Assembly (NCBI GenBank): GCA_051004815.1
Contig: JBPCJY010000035.1
Location: forward strand, 1-9,312
DNA from: JBBQXY01 sp051004815
GTDB lineage: Bacteria > Chloroflexota > Ktedonobacteria > Ktedonobacterales > Ktedonobacteraceae
Reading direction: 5' to 3'
Length of the DNA stretch: 9,312 nt
Part shown: piece by piece, positions 1-6,658 of the stretch
Layout: every line of letters begins with the position of its first letter
Position numbering within the stretch: position 1 is the first letter of the stretch
Notes under the pieces: generated by a model
Told to the model about the DNA's origin: nothing
Database searches by the model: none
What the model saw: the letters and a program-made list of their open reading frames with translations, nothing else
Made by a program: the position numbers and the translations under genes

Positions 1-85
1 TCGTGGGGGGGGGGGCTTTTCTCTCCGCCCCCCCCCCACCCCTCCCCCCCGCCCCCCGCGCGCCCCCTCCCCCCCGCTCAGCATG
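1..85. repeat. G/C homopolymer low-complexity tract
   Basis: Eleven consecutive G (5-15) are followed by long C runs broken by single A, T or G bases up to about position 77. The G run could pair with the C runs, and the minus strand carries several G runs that could form a G-quadruplex. No reading frame or known element is visible. The extreme monotony at the very edge of the window makes a sequencing or assembly artefact at a contig end at least as likely as real biology. From 86 to 167 there is ordinary sequence with no recognised gene or clear promoter. Confidence 0.7.
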
Positions 86-167
86 ACAGGCGAAACCGGC
101 GCGCTTCAAAAAATCTACCAGTGAAAGGAGGGTAGCACTCGTCACAAGAGCGCATTTTCAGAAAGGG

Positions 168-1931
168 ATGAGCATGATCACTCACATCTCTTCCGACCAG
201 CGTCGGACATCCAAATACATCGCTGTGCATTGTCCTCTGACATTGATCCTTCTTCTACCGATAATCATTCTTGCGGCCTGCACATCGACCGCCTCGCCCT
301 CTCGTCCGTCAGGCACGGCGACCGGCATGTGGTCGCAGGCCAACTACGACTACGCCAATACCCGTGACGCCATCAGCAGCACGCTCTCCTCGCGGAACGT
401 CAACAAGCTCGGCGTCGCCTGGACCTTCCAAGTCGCAGGCGCATCATTATACGGCGCGTTGGCAACCAGCCCGATCGTGGTCAATGGCATCGCTTACCTG
501 CAAGATCTCCAGAGCAACGTCTACGCCATCAACCTCGCGAGCGGCGCCCTCAAGTGGGAGAAGCTTTACAACGCCTCCATCGTCGGACCCAATGGGGTGG
601 CGGTTGACCAGGGCAAGGTGTTCGTTGCGAGCAGTTCGGAAACCATCGCCGCGCTTGACGCCGCGACCGGCACTCAGCTCTGGTCCAGGCAGATTCCCCG
701 GCCCGATATCCAGGGCATCGACCAGCAACTCACCGCCTACCACGGCACGCTCTACCTGAGTACGACCCCTGGCACCGGCATCACGAGTTTCTACAGAGGA
801 GGCGAGATGGGCATCATCTACGCCTTCGATGAGCAGACGGGCAGCATCAAGTGGTCGTTCAACACCGTCAAGGACGGCAACCTGTGGGGCAATCCACAGG
901 TGAACAGCGGTGGCGGAGCCTGGTACCCTCCCGCCATCGACACGAGTACGGGCATGACCTATTGGGGCATCGGGAATGCGTCGCCGTACCCAGGCACTCA
1001 GCAGTACCCCAACGGGTCCAGCCGTCCCGGCCCCAACCTCTATACCGACTCGGAACTGGCCCTCAACCCTTCTGGACAGTTGCAGTGGTACCAGCAGATC
1101 AAGCCCCACGGCCTCTTCGACGACGACTTTGAAGCCTCGCCCATCCTCACGACGGCGACGGTGAAGGGGGTGCGGAAGCAGGTGGTAATTGGTTCTGGCA
1201 AGCTTGGCTATGTGGTGGCCTTCGATACGCGGACGGGCCAACAAGTGTGGAAGACCTCGGTTGGCATGCACGAGAATGATGAGACCCAAAACATCCCCGC
1301 CGGTCAGACCATCACGGTTCTGCCAGGTGGCTACGGCGGAGTGGAGACCCCGATGGCACTGGCGAACGGCGTGGTCTATGTTCCCATCGTCAACGCCGCC
1401 GCTCAATTTAGCGCGACCAGCATAGTCGGGCAGGAGTTGCCCAAAGGCACCGGTGAGCTTGACGCGATCGATGTGAACACCGGCAAGATTCTGTGGGCGT
1501 CCCCTCTCCAGGCAGCGGATGTCGGGGGAGCCACGGTCGCAGGGGACCTTGTGTTCACTTCGACCTATACGGGCCAGGTGCTCGCCTTCAATCGGTCGTC
1601 CGGGCAACAGGTGTGGTCGTGGCAGTCACCTGTGGGCATCAACAGTCCCTTGACCGTCGTAGGCGACATGGTACTCATTCCCGCGGGTCTTGGGTCGAGT
1701 TCTGGAGAGACACCCATGCTGATTGCACTGAAAGTCGGTGCCACTGGCACCATTGGCGCGAATAACTGGCTACCCATCCTGATCGGTGTCTTGATTGGTG
1801 TAGTTGTCGTTGTTGTGCCGGTGGTTGCGCTGATCCTGCAAGGGCGTAGAAAACGCAAGGGCAGACCTCCTACCTCTTCACCCCGCGAATATAGCGCACC
1901 GTCACCGTCCCAATCAAACAGTACGCGATAG
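168..1931 (+). CDS. PQQ-type beta-propeller lipoprotein (quinoprotein alcohol dehydrogenase-like) with C-terminal membrane anchor
   Basis: A 587-residue exported protein. The N-terminus has a basic region, a hydrophobic stretch (about 23-34) and a lipobox L35-A-A-C38. Residues 55-520 form a PQQ-type beta-propeller: DYANTR and NVNKL near the start, then repeated blade ends such as LDAATGTQLW, AFDEQTGSIKW, AFDTRTGQQVW and AIDVNTGKILW. By manual comparison with quinoprotein alcohol dehydrogenases, the PQQ/metal and catalytic positions look kept: E213 (GGEMG), N270 (GIGNASP), D318-x-D320 (PHGLFDDD) and K345 (GKLGY). The vicinal Cys-Cys pair of classical enzymes is absent. A hydrophobic helix (about 534-557) followed by RRKRKGR predicts a second, C-terminal anchor with a cytoplasmic tail. 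ATG 168 sits directly on the AAAGGG motif (162-167), while ATG 174 has a 6-nt spacing and may be the true start; numbering here is from 168. The last 20 codons overlap the convergent MFS gene. It is either a membrane-bound PQQ dehydrogenase or a non-enzymatic BamB-like propeller; the substrate is unknown. Confidence 0.85.
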   Translation: MSMITHISSDQRRTSKYIAVHCPLTLILLLPIIILAACTSTASPSRPSGTATGMWSQANYDYANTRDAISSTLSSRNVNKLGVAWTFQVAGASLYGALATSPIVVNGIAYLQDLQSNVYAINLASGALKWEKLYNASIVGPNGVAVDQGKVFVASSSETIAALDAATGTQLWSRQIPRPDIQGIDQQLTAYHGTLYLSTTPGTGITSFYRGGEMGIIYAFDEQTGSIKWSFNTVKDGNLWGNPQVNSGGGAWYPPAIDTSTGMTYWGIGNASPYPGTQQYPNGSSRPGPNLYTDSELALNPSGQLQWYQQIKPHGLFDDDFEASPILTTATVKGVRKQVVIGSGKLGYVVAFDTRTGQQVWKTSVGMHENDETQNIPAGQTITVLPGGYGGVETPMALANGVVYVPIVNAAAQFSATSIVGQELPKGTGELDAIDVNTGKILWASPLQAADVGGATVAGDLVFTSTYTGQVLAFNRSSGQQVWSWQSPVGINSPLTVVGDMVLIPAGLGSSSGETPMLIALKVGATGTIGANNWLPILIGVLIGVVVVVVPVVALILQGRRKRKGRPPTSSPREYSAPSPSQSNSTR

Positions 1932-3423
1932 ACATCGCGAACAGCAATTGGAAGCCGAGCACGGGATGCCCTGAACGCGTAAAGCTATCAATCAACGGTC
2001 CACCAATCACAGGCGCGATCACCTGCGGCAACGATAACGAGATATTCCACACGCCCATATCCCGTGCATAATTCGAGTGCGACGGCAGCACATCGGCTAC
2101 TAACGCCCAATCTACGCTCACATATGCGCCATAACCAATGCCAAAGATTGCTCCTGCCGCCAACACAATCGGTAGCGACTGCGTAATAATGAAGATCAAA
2201 CCAACCACAGCCATGAAACCACCCGCCACGTAGACCATCCGCTTGCGCCCAAAACGATCCGACAGCCAGCCAGCCCCAAACGCGCTGAACAAGCTCGTCA
2301 GTGAGAGAATAATAATAAAATTCGTTGTCTGCTGTTCTGGATGCGCCACCTTGACCGCATCCTGCATATAGAATTGCAAAAAGTCCTGCACCGTATAGAT
2401 GCCCATCATCATCACCAGCCGGGTCAGCAGTACCCAGGCAAAGTCAGGGTCGCGCCGTGGATTAAAATCGAATAAGCGTAAGATGCCAATCGTGATAATC
2501 ACCTCCAACACCACCTGTTGCACATCCCCGCTAATCTGCACTCCCCCGGCAAAGCGATTCCACACAGCCATCACTATCCACACACCTCCCGCGACGATCA
2601 CCGTCCCTACAACGTTCCGTATTACAGATGGTGACAACCACGCACGGCGTACCGTTTTCTCTTGCACTATACCCATATCAGCATGTGTCGCTGCGACACT
2701 ATCAGCTTGTCTGGCCTCCTGCTCAGCCATCTGTGCGGAGACACCTTTTCGCTCATTGACCGAAAAAATAGTAATCAGCATAAAAGCTACCAGCACAGCG
2801 ATGATCAACCCATAGGCCAACCATAGCCCCTGCTCGTAGGCTGGCAAGGGCCGAGAAGCATCAATAAACAAGCCACCAACGATCACGCCGCCAATCGAGC
2901 CAACGATAGAGAGGAGCCCCATCACGCCAGAGGCCAATCCACGCTGCTCTTCCGGCACCACATCCGGCAACAGCGCATGAAAGGGGGCCGTAGCGGCATT
3001 ACTCGAGAACTGCACGAGCACATAAGCAACTGCCAGCGACACAATATCCCGTGACGCCGCCATCCATACCAGCCCACCAACATTGACCAGCGTCCCAAGC
3101 AGGATATACGGGCGACGACGCCCCCAGACCGCCAATCGTCCACGCGTCTTATCGCTGAGCAATCCAAAGAGCGGATTAGCAAACAGCGAGACAAACGCGC
3201 CCGGCACCAGCACAAAAGCCAGTGCCTCACCCTTGTTCAGCTCGCCCACAATCTTGAAAACCTGGCTAGGAAGAATGATAATACCAAGGGCAGACCAATG
3301 AAAATTGAGTGCCAACCAAAAAATACTGATCGCCAGGATTTGCGTCCAACGCAGCTTGGGCAAATTGATCGATAATCGTTGCGAGGATGCAATTCCATCT
3401 TCACCTTGCTCTAAAGTAGCCAT
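1870..3423 (-). CDS. Major facilitator superfamily transporter
   Basis: A 517-residue polytopic membrane protein, expected to move a small solute across the cytoplasmic membrane. MFS motif A appears twice, as expected for two six-helix halves: G87LLSDKTRGR with WGRRRP at 100-105 after TM2, and G385WLSDRFGRKR in the second half. The central loop (about 222-265) is charged and is followed by two extra hydrophobic segments (about 268-287 and 302-318) before NPRRDPDFAW (321-330), where the second half resumes. This suggests about 14 helices instead of 12. The layout resembles SLC45/sugar-type MFS proteins, but the substrate cannot be read from sequence. The ATG start is supported by AGGAGGG on the minus strand at 3429-3435, 5 nt upstream. 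Its 3' end overlaps the convergent propeller gene by 62 nt. It is divergent from the NHL lipoprotein/CoA-transferase operon, so a transport role for that pathway is possible but unproven. Confidence 0.9.
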   Translation of the reverse strand: MATLEQGEDGIASSQRLSINLPKLRWTQILAISIFWLALNFHWSALGIIILPSQVFKIVGELNKGEALAFVLVPGAFVSLFANPLFGLLSDKTRGRLAVWGRRRPYILLGTLVNVGGLVWMAASRDIVSLAVAYVLVQFSSNAATAPFHALLPDVVPEEQRGLASGVMGLLSIVGSIGGVIVGGLFIDASRPLPAYEQGLWLAYGLIIAVLVAFMLITIFSVNERKGVSAQMAEQEARQADSVAATHADMGIVQEKTVRRAWLSPSVIRNVVGTVIVAGGVWIVMAVWNRFAGGVQISGDVQQVVLEVIITIGILRLFDFNPRRDPDFAWVLLTRLVMMMGIYTVQDFLQFYMQDAVKVAHPEQQTTNFIIILSLTSLFSAFGAGWLSDRFGRKRMVYVAGGFMAVVGLIFIITQSLPIVLAAGAIFGIGYGAYVSVDWALVADVLPSHSNYARDMGVWNISLSLPQVIAPVIGGPLIDSFTRSGHPVLGFQLLFAMSIAYCLIGTVTVRYIRGVKR

Positions 3424-3556
3424 ATTTGCCCTCCTGATGCCGATTTGCAGGGTTTGTTATCTGGGCAACCGCAAGGGTCAATACATTACAAATAATCCTT
3501 GGAAGTGGAAGATGAAGGTGTGTAGGGACAAGGGGTGGACGTGGCGGCAGATGGGG

Positions 3557-3621
3557 GGCCTTGTGCTTGTCCTCGTCCTGTAGGAGTATCGAACCCTCCC
3601 ACCAGGACAGGCACAAGGCCC
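3557..3621. repeat. Imperfect inverted repeat inside the composite element
   Basis: The sequence at about 3557-3575 (GGGCCTTGTGCTTGTCCT) is nearly the reverse complement of 3603-3621 (CAGGACAGGCACAAGGCCC), with a loop of about 27 nt. Part of the left arm (GGGGGCCTTGTGC) can also pair with 3775-3787, so alternative folds are possible. Confidence 0.6.
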
Positions 3622-3776
3622 AATACCTTTCAAAGAAGACATGGTGCCAGTCAACCGAAGCGATTTCAGAGTGTCATCCTGAGCGAGAGCGAAGGATCTC
3701 TATCCGGCGAGGGAGATCCTTCGCTCTCGCTCAGGATGACACAGCGAGAGAGCCTCTTCTTTGAAAGGTATTGGGC
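3618..3776. repeat. Perfect 21-bp inverted repeat enclosing the central palindrome
   Basis: Positions 3618-3638 (GCCCAATACC followed by TTTCAAAGAAG) are the exact reverse complement of 3756-3776. The arms enclose 117 nt that contain the 29-bp palindrome. Two perfect pairs nested with unequal spacers (33 and 14 nt) suggest one palindromic repeat inserted into another and not a single folded RNA gene. Confidence 0.85.
3672..3741. repeat. Perfect 29-bp palindrome with 12-nt loop (dispersed TCATCCTGAGCG-type repeat)
   Basis: Positions 3672-3700 are the exact reverse complement of 3713-3741, with loop 3701-3712. The arm begins TGTCATCCTGAGCG and ends AAGGATCTC. Palindromes of this wording recur as dispersed intergenic repeats in several bacterial genomes, from memory; copy number in this genome cannot be seen here. 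In either orientation the RNA would form a very stable hairpin, which could block read-through between the divergent genes. There is no T-tract. Confidence 0.9.
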
Positions 3777-3908
3777 ACAAGGCCCCCACATCCGCATCCC
3801 CACGTCCCCCTGTCCCTACGCACGCTCCGCATGCCGTTCCGCTTTGTTGTAATGGATTGATCGCAAGGGTTGCTTCAGCTTCCCATACATTACCTGAAAG
3901 GATACACC

Positions 3909-4871
3909 ATGTTCAAGCATCATACCAGTGTCAATTGCACCACGCTCCTGCTCTTCTGTCTGCTTATCCTCGTATCCTGTGCCACTACTCCGGCAAACCC
4001 CACGCCTGGCACTGTTCCGGTGACACCAACCGCTTCTGCTACCCAGATAGCGACCATTGCCGCGACACCCACCTCCACTCCAACGCCAACAACACCCCAA
4101 CACTACACATCTCACGTAATTTTCAAAGGCAATGCACGCCCCGATGACCTGGTCTTCGATCAGCAAGGACACCTCTTGTTCAGCGATTTTTACAACGGCA
4201 CCATCAGCCGTGTCAACGCCGATCAAAGTGTAACCATCCTCTTCCGTAATATCGCTGGCCCAGAAGGCTTAGTTGTCCTGTCAGATGGTACAATGATAAT
4301 CGCGGAACAGCGCACCAATCGCATCCTTGCCCTGCCGCCAGGAGCGCAATCGCCCACAGTGCTGCGTACCTTGCCTGGCACACCCAGCACGGCGAATTGC
4401 AAAGATGGCGTGGACGGCATCGCCCTTGACCCGACAACCAATACGCTCATTATTCCAGACAGCCCTACCGGTGACGTCTATCGCATGAGCCTGGACGGCA
4501 AAACATTCACGCGGCTGGCTTCCGGTATCACGCGGCCCGTCGGTGCAGCCGTCGATGCCCACGACAATATCTACGTGGCCGATGAATGCGGTGGTGCGCT
4601 CTGGCGTATCACGCCCACAGGAGCAACGACGCACATCGGCGGCTTTGGCATGCTCGATGACGTGGTGCTAGACGCGCAAGGCAACCTGTTGGTGATCGAC
4701 CTGTTGCCTTCCATTCACGCGCTTATCCGCCTGAACCCGCTTACAGGCAAGCGGCAGACACTAGCCAGCCAGGGCTTCATCGAGCCGCAAGGCTTGCTAA
4801 TCGATAGTCATGGCAATATTTACGTATCGGACGATTATGCCGATATCATTGTGGAGTATCAACCAGCATGA
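3909..4871 (+). CDS. NHL/SMP-30-like six-bladed beta-propeller lipoprotein
   Basis: A 320-residue lipoprotein. A hydrophobic signal (about 11-22) ends in the lipobox L21-V-S-C24, followed by a Thr/Pro-rich linker (25-66). Residues 75-318 contain six similar blades with the NHL-like pattern P-x-G/D-[LIV]-x-x-D-x-x-G-[NH]-[IL]: they begin near PDDLVFD, PEGLVVL, VDGIALD, PVGAAVD, LDDVVLD and PQGLLID. Such propellers include gluconolactonase/SMP-30 hydrolases and non-enzymatic binding proteins; I cannot assign catalysis. The reading frame is open from a TTG at 3870, but ATG 3909 is chosen because AAAGGA (3897-3902) lies 6 nt upstream and the signal peptide starts correctly. Its stop overlaps the start of the CoA-transferase alpha gene (ATGA at 4868-4871), so translation is probably coupled. 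The link between an exported propeller and a cytoplasmic CoA-transferase is unusual. Confidence 0.85.
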   Translation: MFKHHTSVNCTTLLLFCLLILVSCATTPANPTPGTVPVTPTASATQIATIAATPTSTPTPTTPQHYTSHVIFKGNARPDDLVFDQQGHLLFSDFYNGTISRVNADQSVTILFRNIAGPEGLVVLSDGTMIIAEQRTNRILALPPGAQSPTVLRTLPGTPSTANCKDGVDGIALDPTTNTLIIPDSPTGDVYRMSLDGKTFTRLASGITRPVGAAVDAHDNIYVADECGGALWRITPTGATTHIGGFGMLDDVVLDAQGNLLVIDLLPSIHALIRLNPLTGKRQTLASQGFIEPQGLLIDSHGNIYVSDDYADIIVEYQPA

Positions 4872-5782
4872 GCAAACTAACCACCATGCGCGAGGCCATC
4901 GCTCGCTACGTCCCCGATGGCTCTTCCGTAGCCATCGGACTGGCCCTGGAGCCAGTGATCCCCTTCGCCGCAGCCCACGAGATCATTCGTCAGCAACGGC
5001 GCAACCTGACCCTCATCGGGCCTATCTCTGATATCCTCTTCGACCAACTGATCGGAGCAGGTTGCGTCGAACGCATCACTGCCGCCTGGGCTGGCAACGT
5101 CAGCGAGGGCCTCGGCTACTGCTATCGTCGTGCCGCCGAAAAATCCATCCCGCACGCTATCACCATCGAGGAGCACAGCAACTTCACTATTGGCCTCGCT
5201 CTACGCGCCGCCAGCATCGGCTCACCCTATATCCCTACCCGCTCAACGCTCGGTAGCGATATCCCGCGCCAGAACCCCACGCTCCTACCCACCATCTCAC
5301 CCCTCGACGGCACTCCCTTGCTCCTCATACCCGCCATCCAGCCCGACGTGACCATCATCCATGTGCAGCGCAGCGATACTGATGGCAACGCCCACCTCTG
5401 GGGCAACTTCGGCATCACCGAAGAGGCCATGTTAGCCGCCAAAGCTGTCATCATCGTCGCTGAAGAACTTGTCCCGCGTGAAGTTATCCTCAGTGACCCC
5501 AATCGTGTGCTCGGCCCATCATTCAAAGTACGCGCCGTTGTCCACGAACCCTGGGGAGCGCACCCCTCCGCCGTGCAAGGCTACAGCAACCGCGACCACC
5601 CCTACTACCACGAGTACCACGAACGCACCCGCACCGTCGAAGACTTCCAGCACTGGCTAAAAGACTGGGTGCTCGATCTACCCACCCGCGCCGCATACAT
5701 CACCAAACTTGGCACCGAGCGCACACAAAATCTCGGCGTGAAAGAGCATCGCTACGCCGCGCCCGTCGATTACGGTTACTAA
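4868..5782 (+). CDS. Class I CoA-transferase subunit alpha (GctA/IpdA-like)
   Basis: A 304-residue cytoplasmic protein of the family I CoA-transferase alpha type. Family landmarks in order: DGSSVAIG (17-24), where the usual GGF of the signature is replaced by GLA; PFAAAHEIIRQ (32-42); LTLIGPISDILFDQLIGAG (about 47-65); EEHSNF (101-106); SPYIPTRSTLGSD (119-131); and PDVTIIHVQRSDTDGNAHLWG (159-179). With the next gene it should form an alpha/beta enzyme that moves CoA between an acyl-CoA and an acid. Relatives are annotated as glutaconate CoA-transferase or as the steroid-ring hydrolase IpdAB. The EE at 101-102 lies near the position reported as catalytic in IpdA, so a hydrolase cannot be excluded. 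The start is fixed by the ATGA overlap with the lipoprotein gene; no separate strong ribosome site is needed. The substrate is unknown. Confidence 0.88.
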   Translation: MSKLTTMREAIARYVPDGSSVAIGLALEPVIPFAAAHEIIRQQRRNLTLIGPISDILFDQLIGAGCVERITAAWAGNVSEGLGYCYRRAAEKSIPHAITIEEHSNFTIGLALRAASIGSPYIPTRSTLGSDIPRQNPTLLPTISPLDGTPLLLIPAIQPDVTIIHVQRSDTDGNAHLWGNFGITEEAMLAAKAVIIVAEELVPREVILSDPNRVLGPSFKVRAVVHEPWGAHPSAVQGYSNRDHPYYHEYHERTRTVEDFQHWLKDWVLDLPTRAAYITKLGTERTQNLGVKEHRYAAPVDYGY

Positions 5783-5796
5783 GGAGGAGATACATC

Positions 5797-6582
5797 ATGG
5801 CACTTGAATATACGCCCCAGGAATTGATGGTAGTCTGCGCCGCTCGCCAGATTCACGATGGCGAACACGTCTTCGTCGGCATGCGCCTGCCCTTGATCGC
5901 CTTTGCCCTGGCAAAACGCACCCACGCCCCCCACTGTATCGGCCTCTTCGAGACCGGTATCATGCGCGACGAGCCAGCAGCGGAACTGCTCTACACGATG
6001 GGCGATGCCCCCAACATCACAGGAGCCTTGTGGGCCACCGGTACAGTGAACATGATCGGGCTGATGGCGGCCGGAGAAATACAGCTTGGCTTCATCGGCG
6101 GCGCGGAAATTGATCGCTACGGCAACCTGAATACCTCTATGATCGGCGACTGGCAGCATCCCACCGTCCGTCTCCCCGGTAGCGGTGGTGCGGCCGACAT
6201 CGCCTCACTCTCGCAGCGACTCGCCATCATCATGCAACACGACCGCCGCCGCCTACGTGAAAAGGTCGATTTCGTCACCAGCCCCGGCTATGGCTACCCC
6301 GACGAAATCGGTCCCGCCGGTACCGCGTGGCGACAGCGCGTCGGCCTCCCCCGTGGCGGCCCCGCCGCCCTCATCACCACCCTCGCCGTCTTCACCTTCG
6401 ACCCCGCCACCGGCGAAGCCCTCCTCCAATCCCACCACCCCGGCACAACGATAGAGCACGTCCAAGAACAAACCGGCTGGCCTTTGCGCTTAGCCCCCGA
6501 TTGCCACGAGACAGTGCCACCTAGCGCGGAAGAGCTTAGGGTGATTCGAGAGTGTGATCCTCAAGGGAAATGGACGAGGTAA
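5797..6582 (+). CDS. Class I CoA-transferase subunit beta (GctB/IpdB-like)
   Basis: A 261-residue partner of the preceding alpha subunit. Visible family features are GLFETGIM (49-56) with E52 at the position expected for the catalytic glutamate of glutaconate CoA-transferase beta (about residue 54), GGAEIDRYGNLN (101-112), and RLPGSGGAADIA (125-136), the conserved glycine loop near the CoA site. In true transferases the glutamate forms a glutamyl-CoA intermediate. Its apparent presence favours transferase over hydrolase activity, though the alignment is by eye. The start ATG has AAGGAGG at 5781-5787, overlapping the alpha stop codon, with a 9-nt spacing, so the two genes are one operon. The last 25 residues are polar and poorly recognisable. 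A hairpin follows the stop by 10 nt. Confidence 0.9.
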   Translation: MALEYTPQELMVVCAARQIHDGEHVFVGMRLPLIAFALAKRTHAPHCIGLFETGIMRDEPAAELLYTMGDAPNITGALWATGTVNMIGLMAAGEIQLGFIGGAEIDRYGNLNTSMIGDWQHPTVRLPGSGGAADIASLSQRLAIIMQHDRRRLREKVDFVTSPGYGYPDEIGPAGTAWRQRVGLPRGGPAALITTLAVFTFDPATGEALLQSHHPGTTIEHVQEQTGWPLRLAPDCHETVPPSAEELRVIRECDPQGKWTR

Positions 6583-6592
6583 TGTAAAGTGA

Positions 6593-6630
6593 AGCAAGGG
6601 CATGGTTTGTGTGCAAACCATGCCCTTGCT
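6593..6630. terminator. 17-bp hairpin between convergent genes, likely bidirectional terminator
   Basis: AGCAAGGGCATGGTTTG (6593-6609) pairs perfectly with 6614-6630 across the 4-nt loop TGTG. It lies 10 nt after the CoA-transferase beta stop and 28 nt beyond the end of the convergent kinase gene. There is no clean T-run on either side; the minus-strand side reads TCACTTTACATT, which is weakly T-rich. It is probably a terminator for one or both genes. Confidence 0.65.
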
Positions 6631-6658
6631 CCAAACAAACTGGCCCCTTCATCCTGTC

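Larger units (their letters stand above)
3465..3873. repeat. Composite imperfect inverted-repeat element (MITE-like) filling the divergent intergenic gap
   Basis: The gap 3424-3908 contains no gene. Its outer arms, 3465-3491 and 3847-3873, are inverted copies sharing TTGTAATGnATTGA and ending in GGTTGC. A second arm pair, about 3519-3567 and 3775-3823, is a roughly 49-bp imperfect inverted repeat (core GTAGGGACA with GGGGGCCTTGTGC). Inside these sit a perfect 21-bp pair and a perfect 29-bp pair, listed separately. There is no transposase frame, so a non-autonomous element is likely. The outer ends lie 41 nt from the MFS start and 35 nt from the lipoprotein start, so both divergent promoters must lie in or at the edge of the element. 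Each outer arm contains a -35-like TTGA(C/T)C facing outward (minus strand 3476-3481, plus strand 3857-3862), but no convincing -10 was found. Confidence 0.75.

Noticed and set aside
447..1607. 386-codon open frame on the minus strand, antisense to the propeller gene
   Set aside because: Its translation has no recognisable domain and the plus strand protein has clear quinoprotein motifs and an export signal. High GC content explains the long antisense frame.
3456..3481. Promoter for the MFS gene (TTGACC with GATAAC on the minus strand)
   Set aside because: The spacing is only 14 nt; a 17-nt spacing gives AACAAA, a poor -10. Not strong enough to call.
3519..3823. Structured non-coding RNA or riboswitch
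   Set aside because: The arms are near-perfect DNA palindromes nested in one another with no conserved loops of a known riboswitch class; inserted repeats explain them better.
3535..3852. Short frames across the intergenic inverted repeats
   Set aside because: They run through perfect palindromes in both directions and have no coding character.
3870..3908. Upstream TTG start for the NHL lipoprotein
   Set aside because: It would put a polar extension before the signal peptide, and the ribosome site fits ATG 3909.
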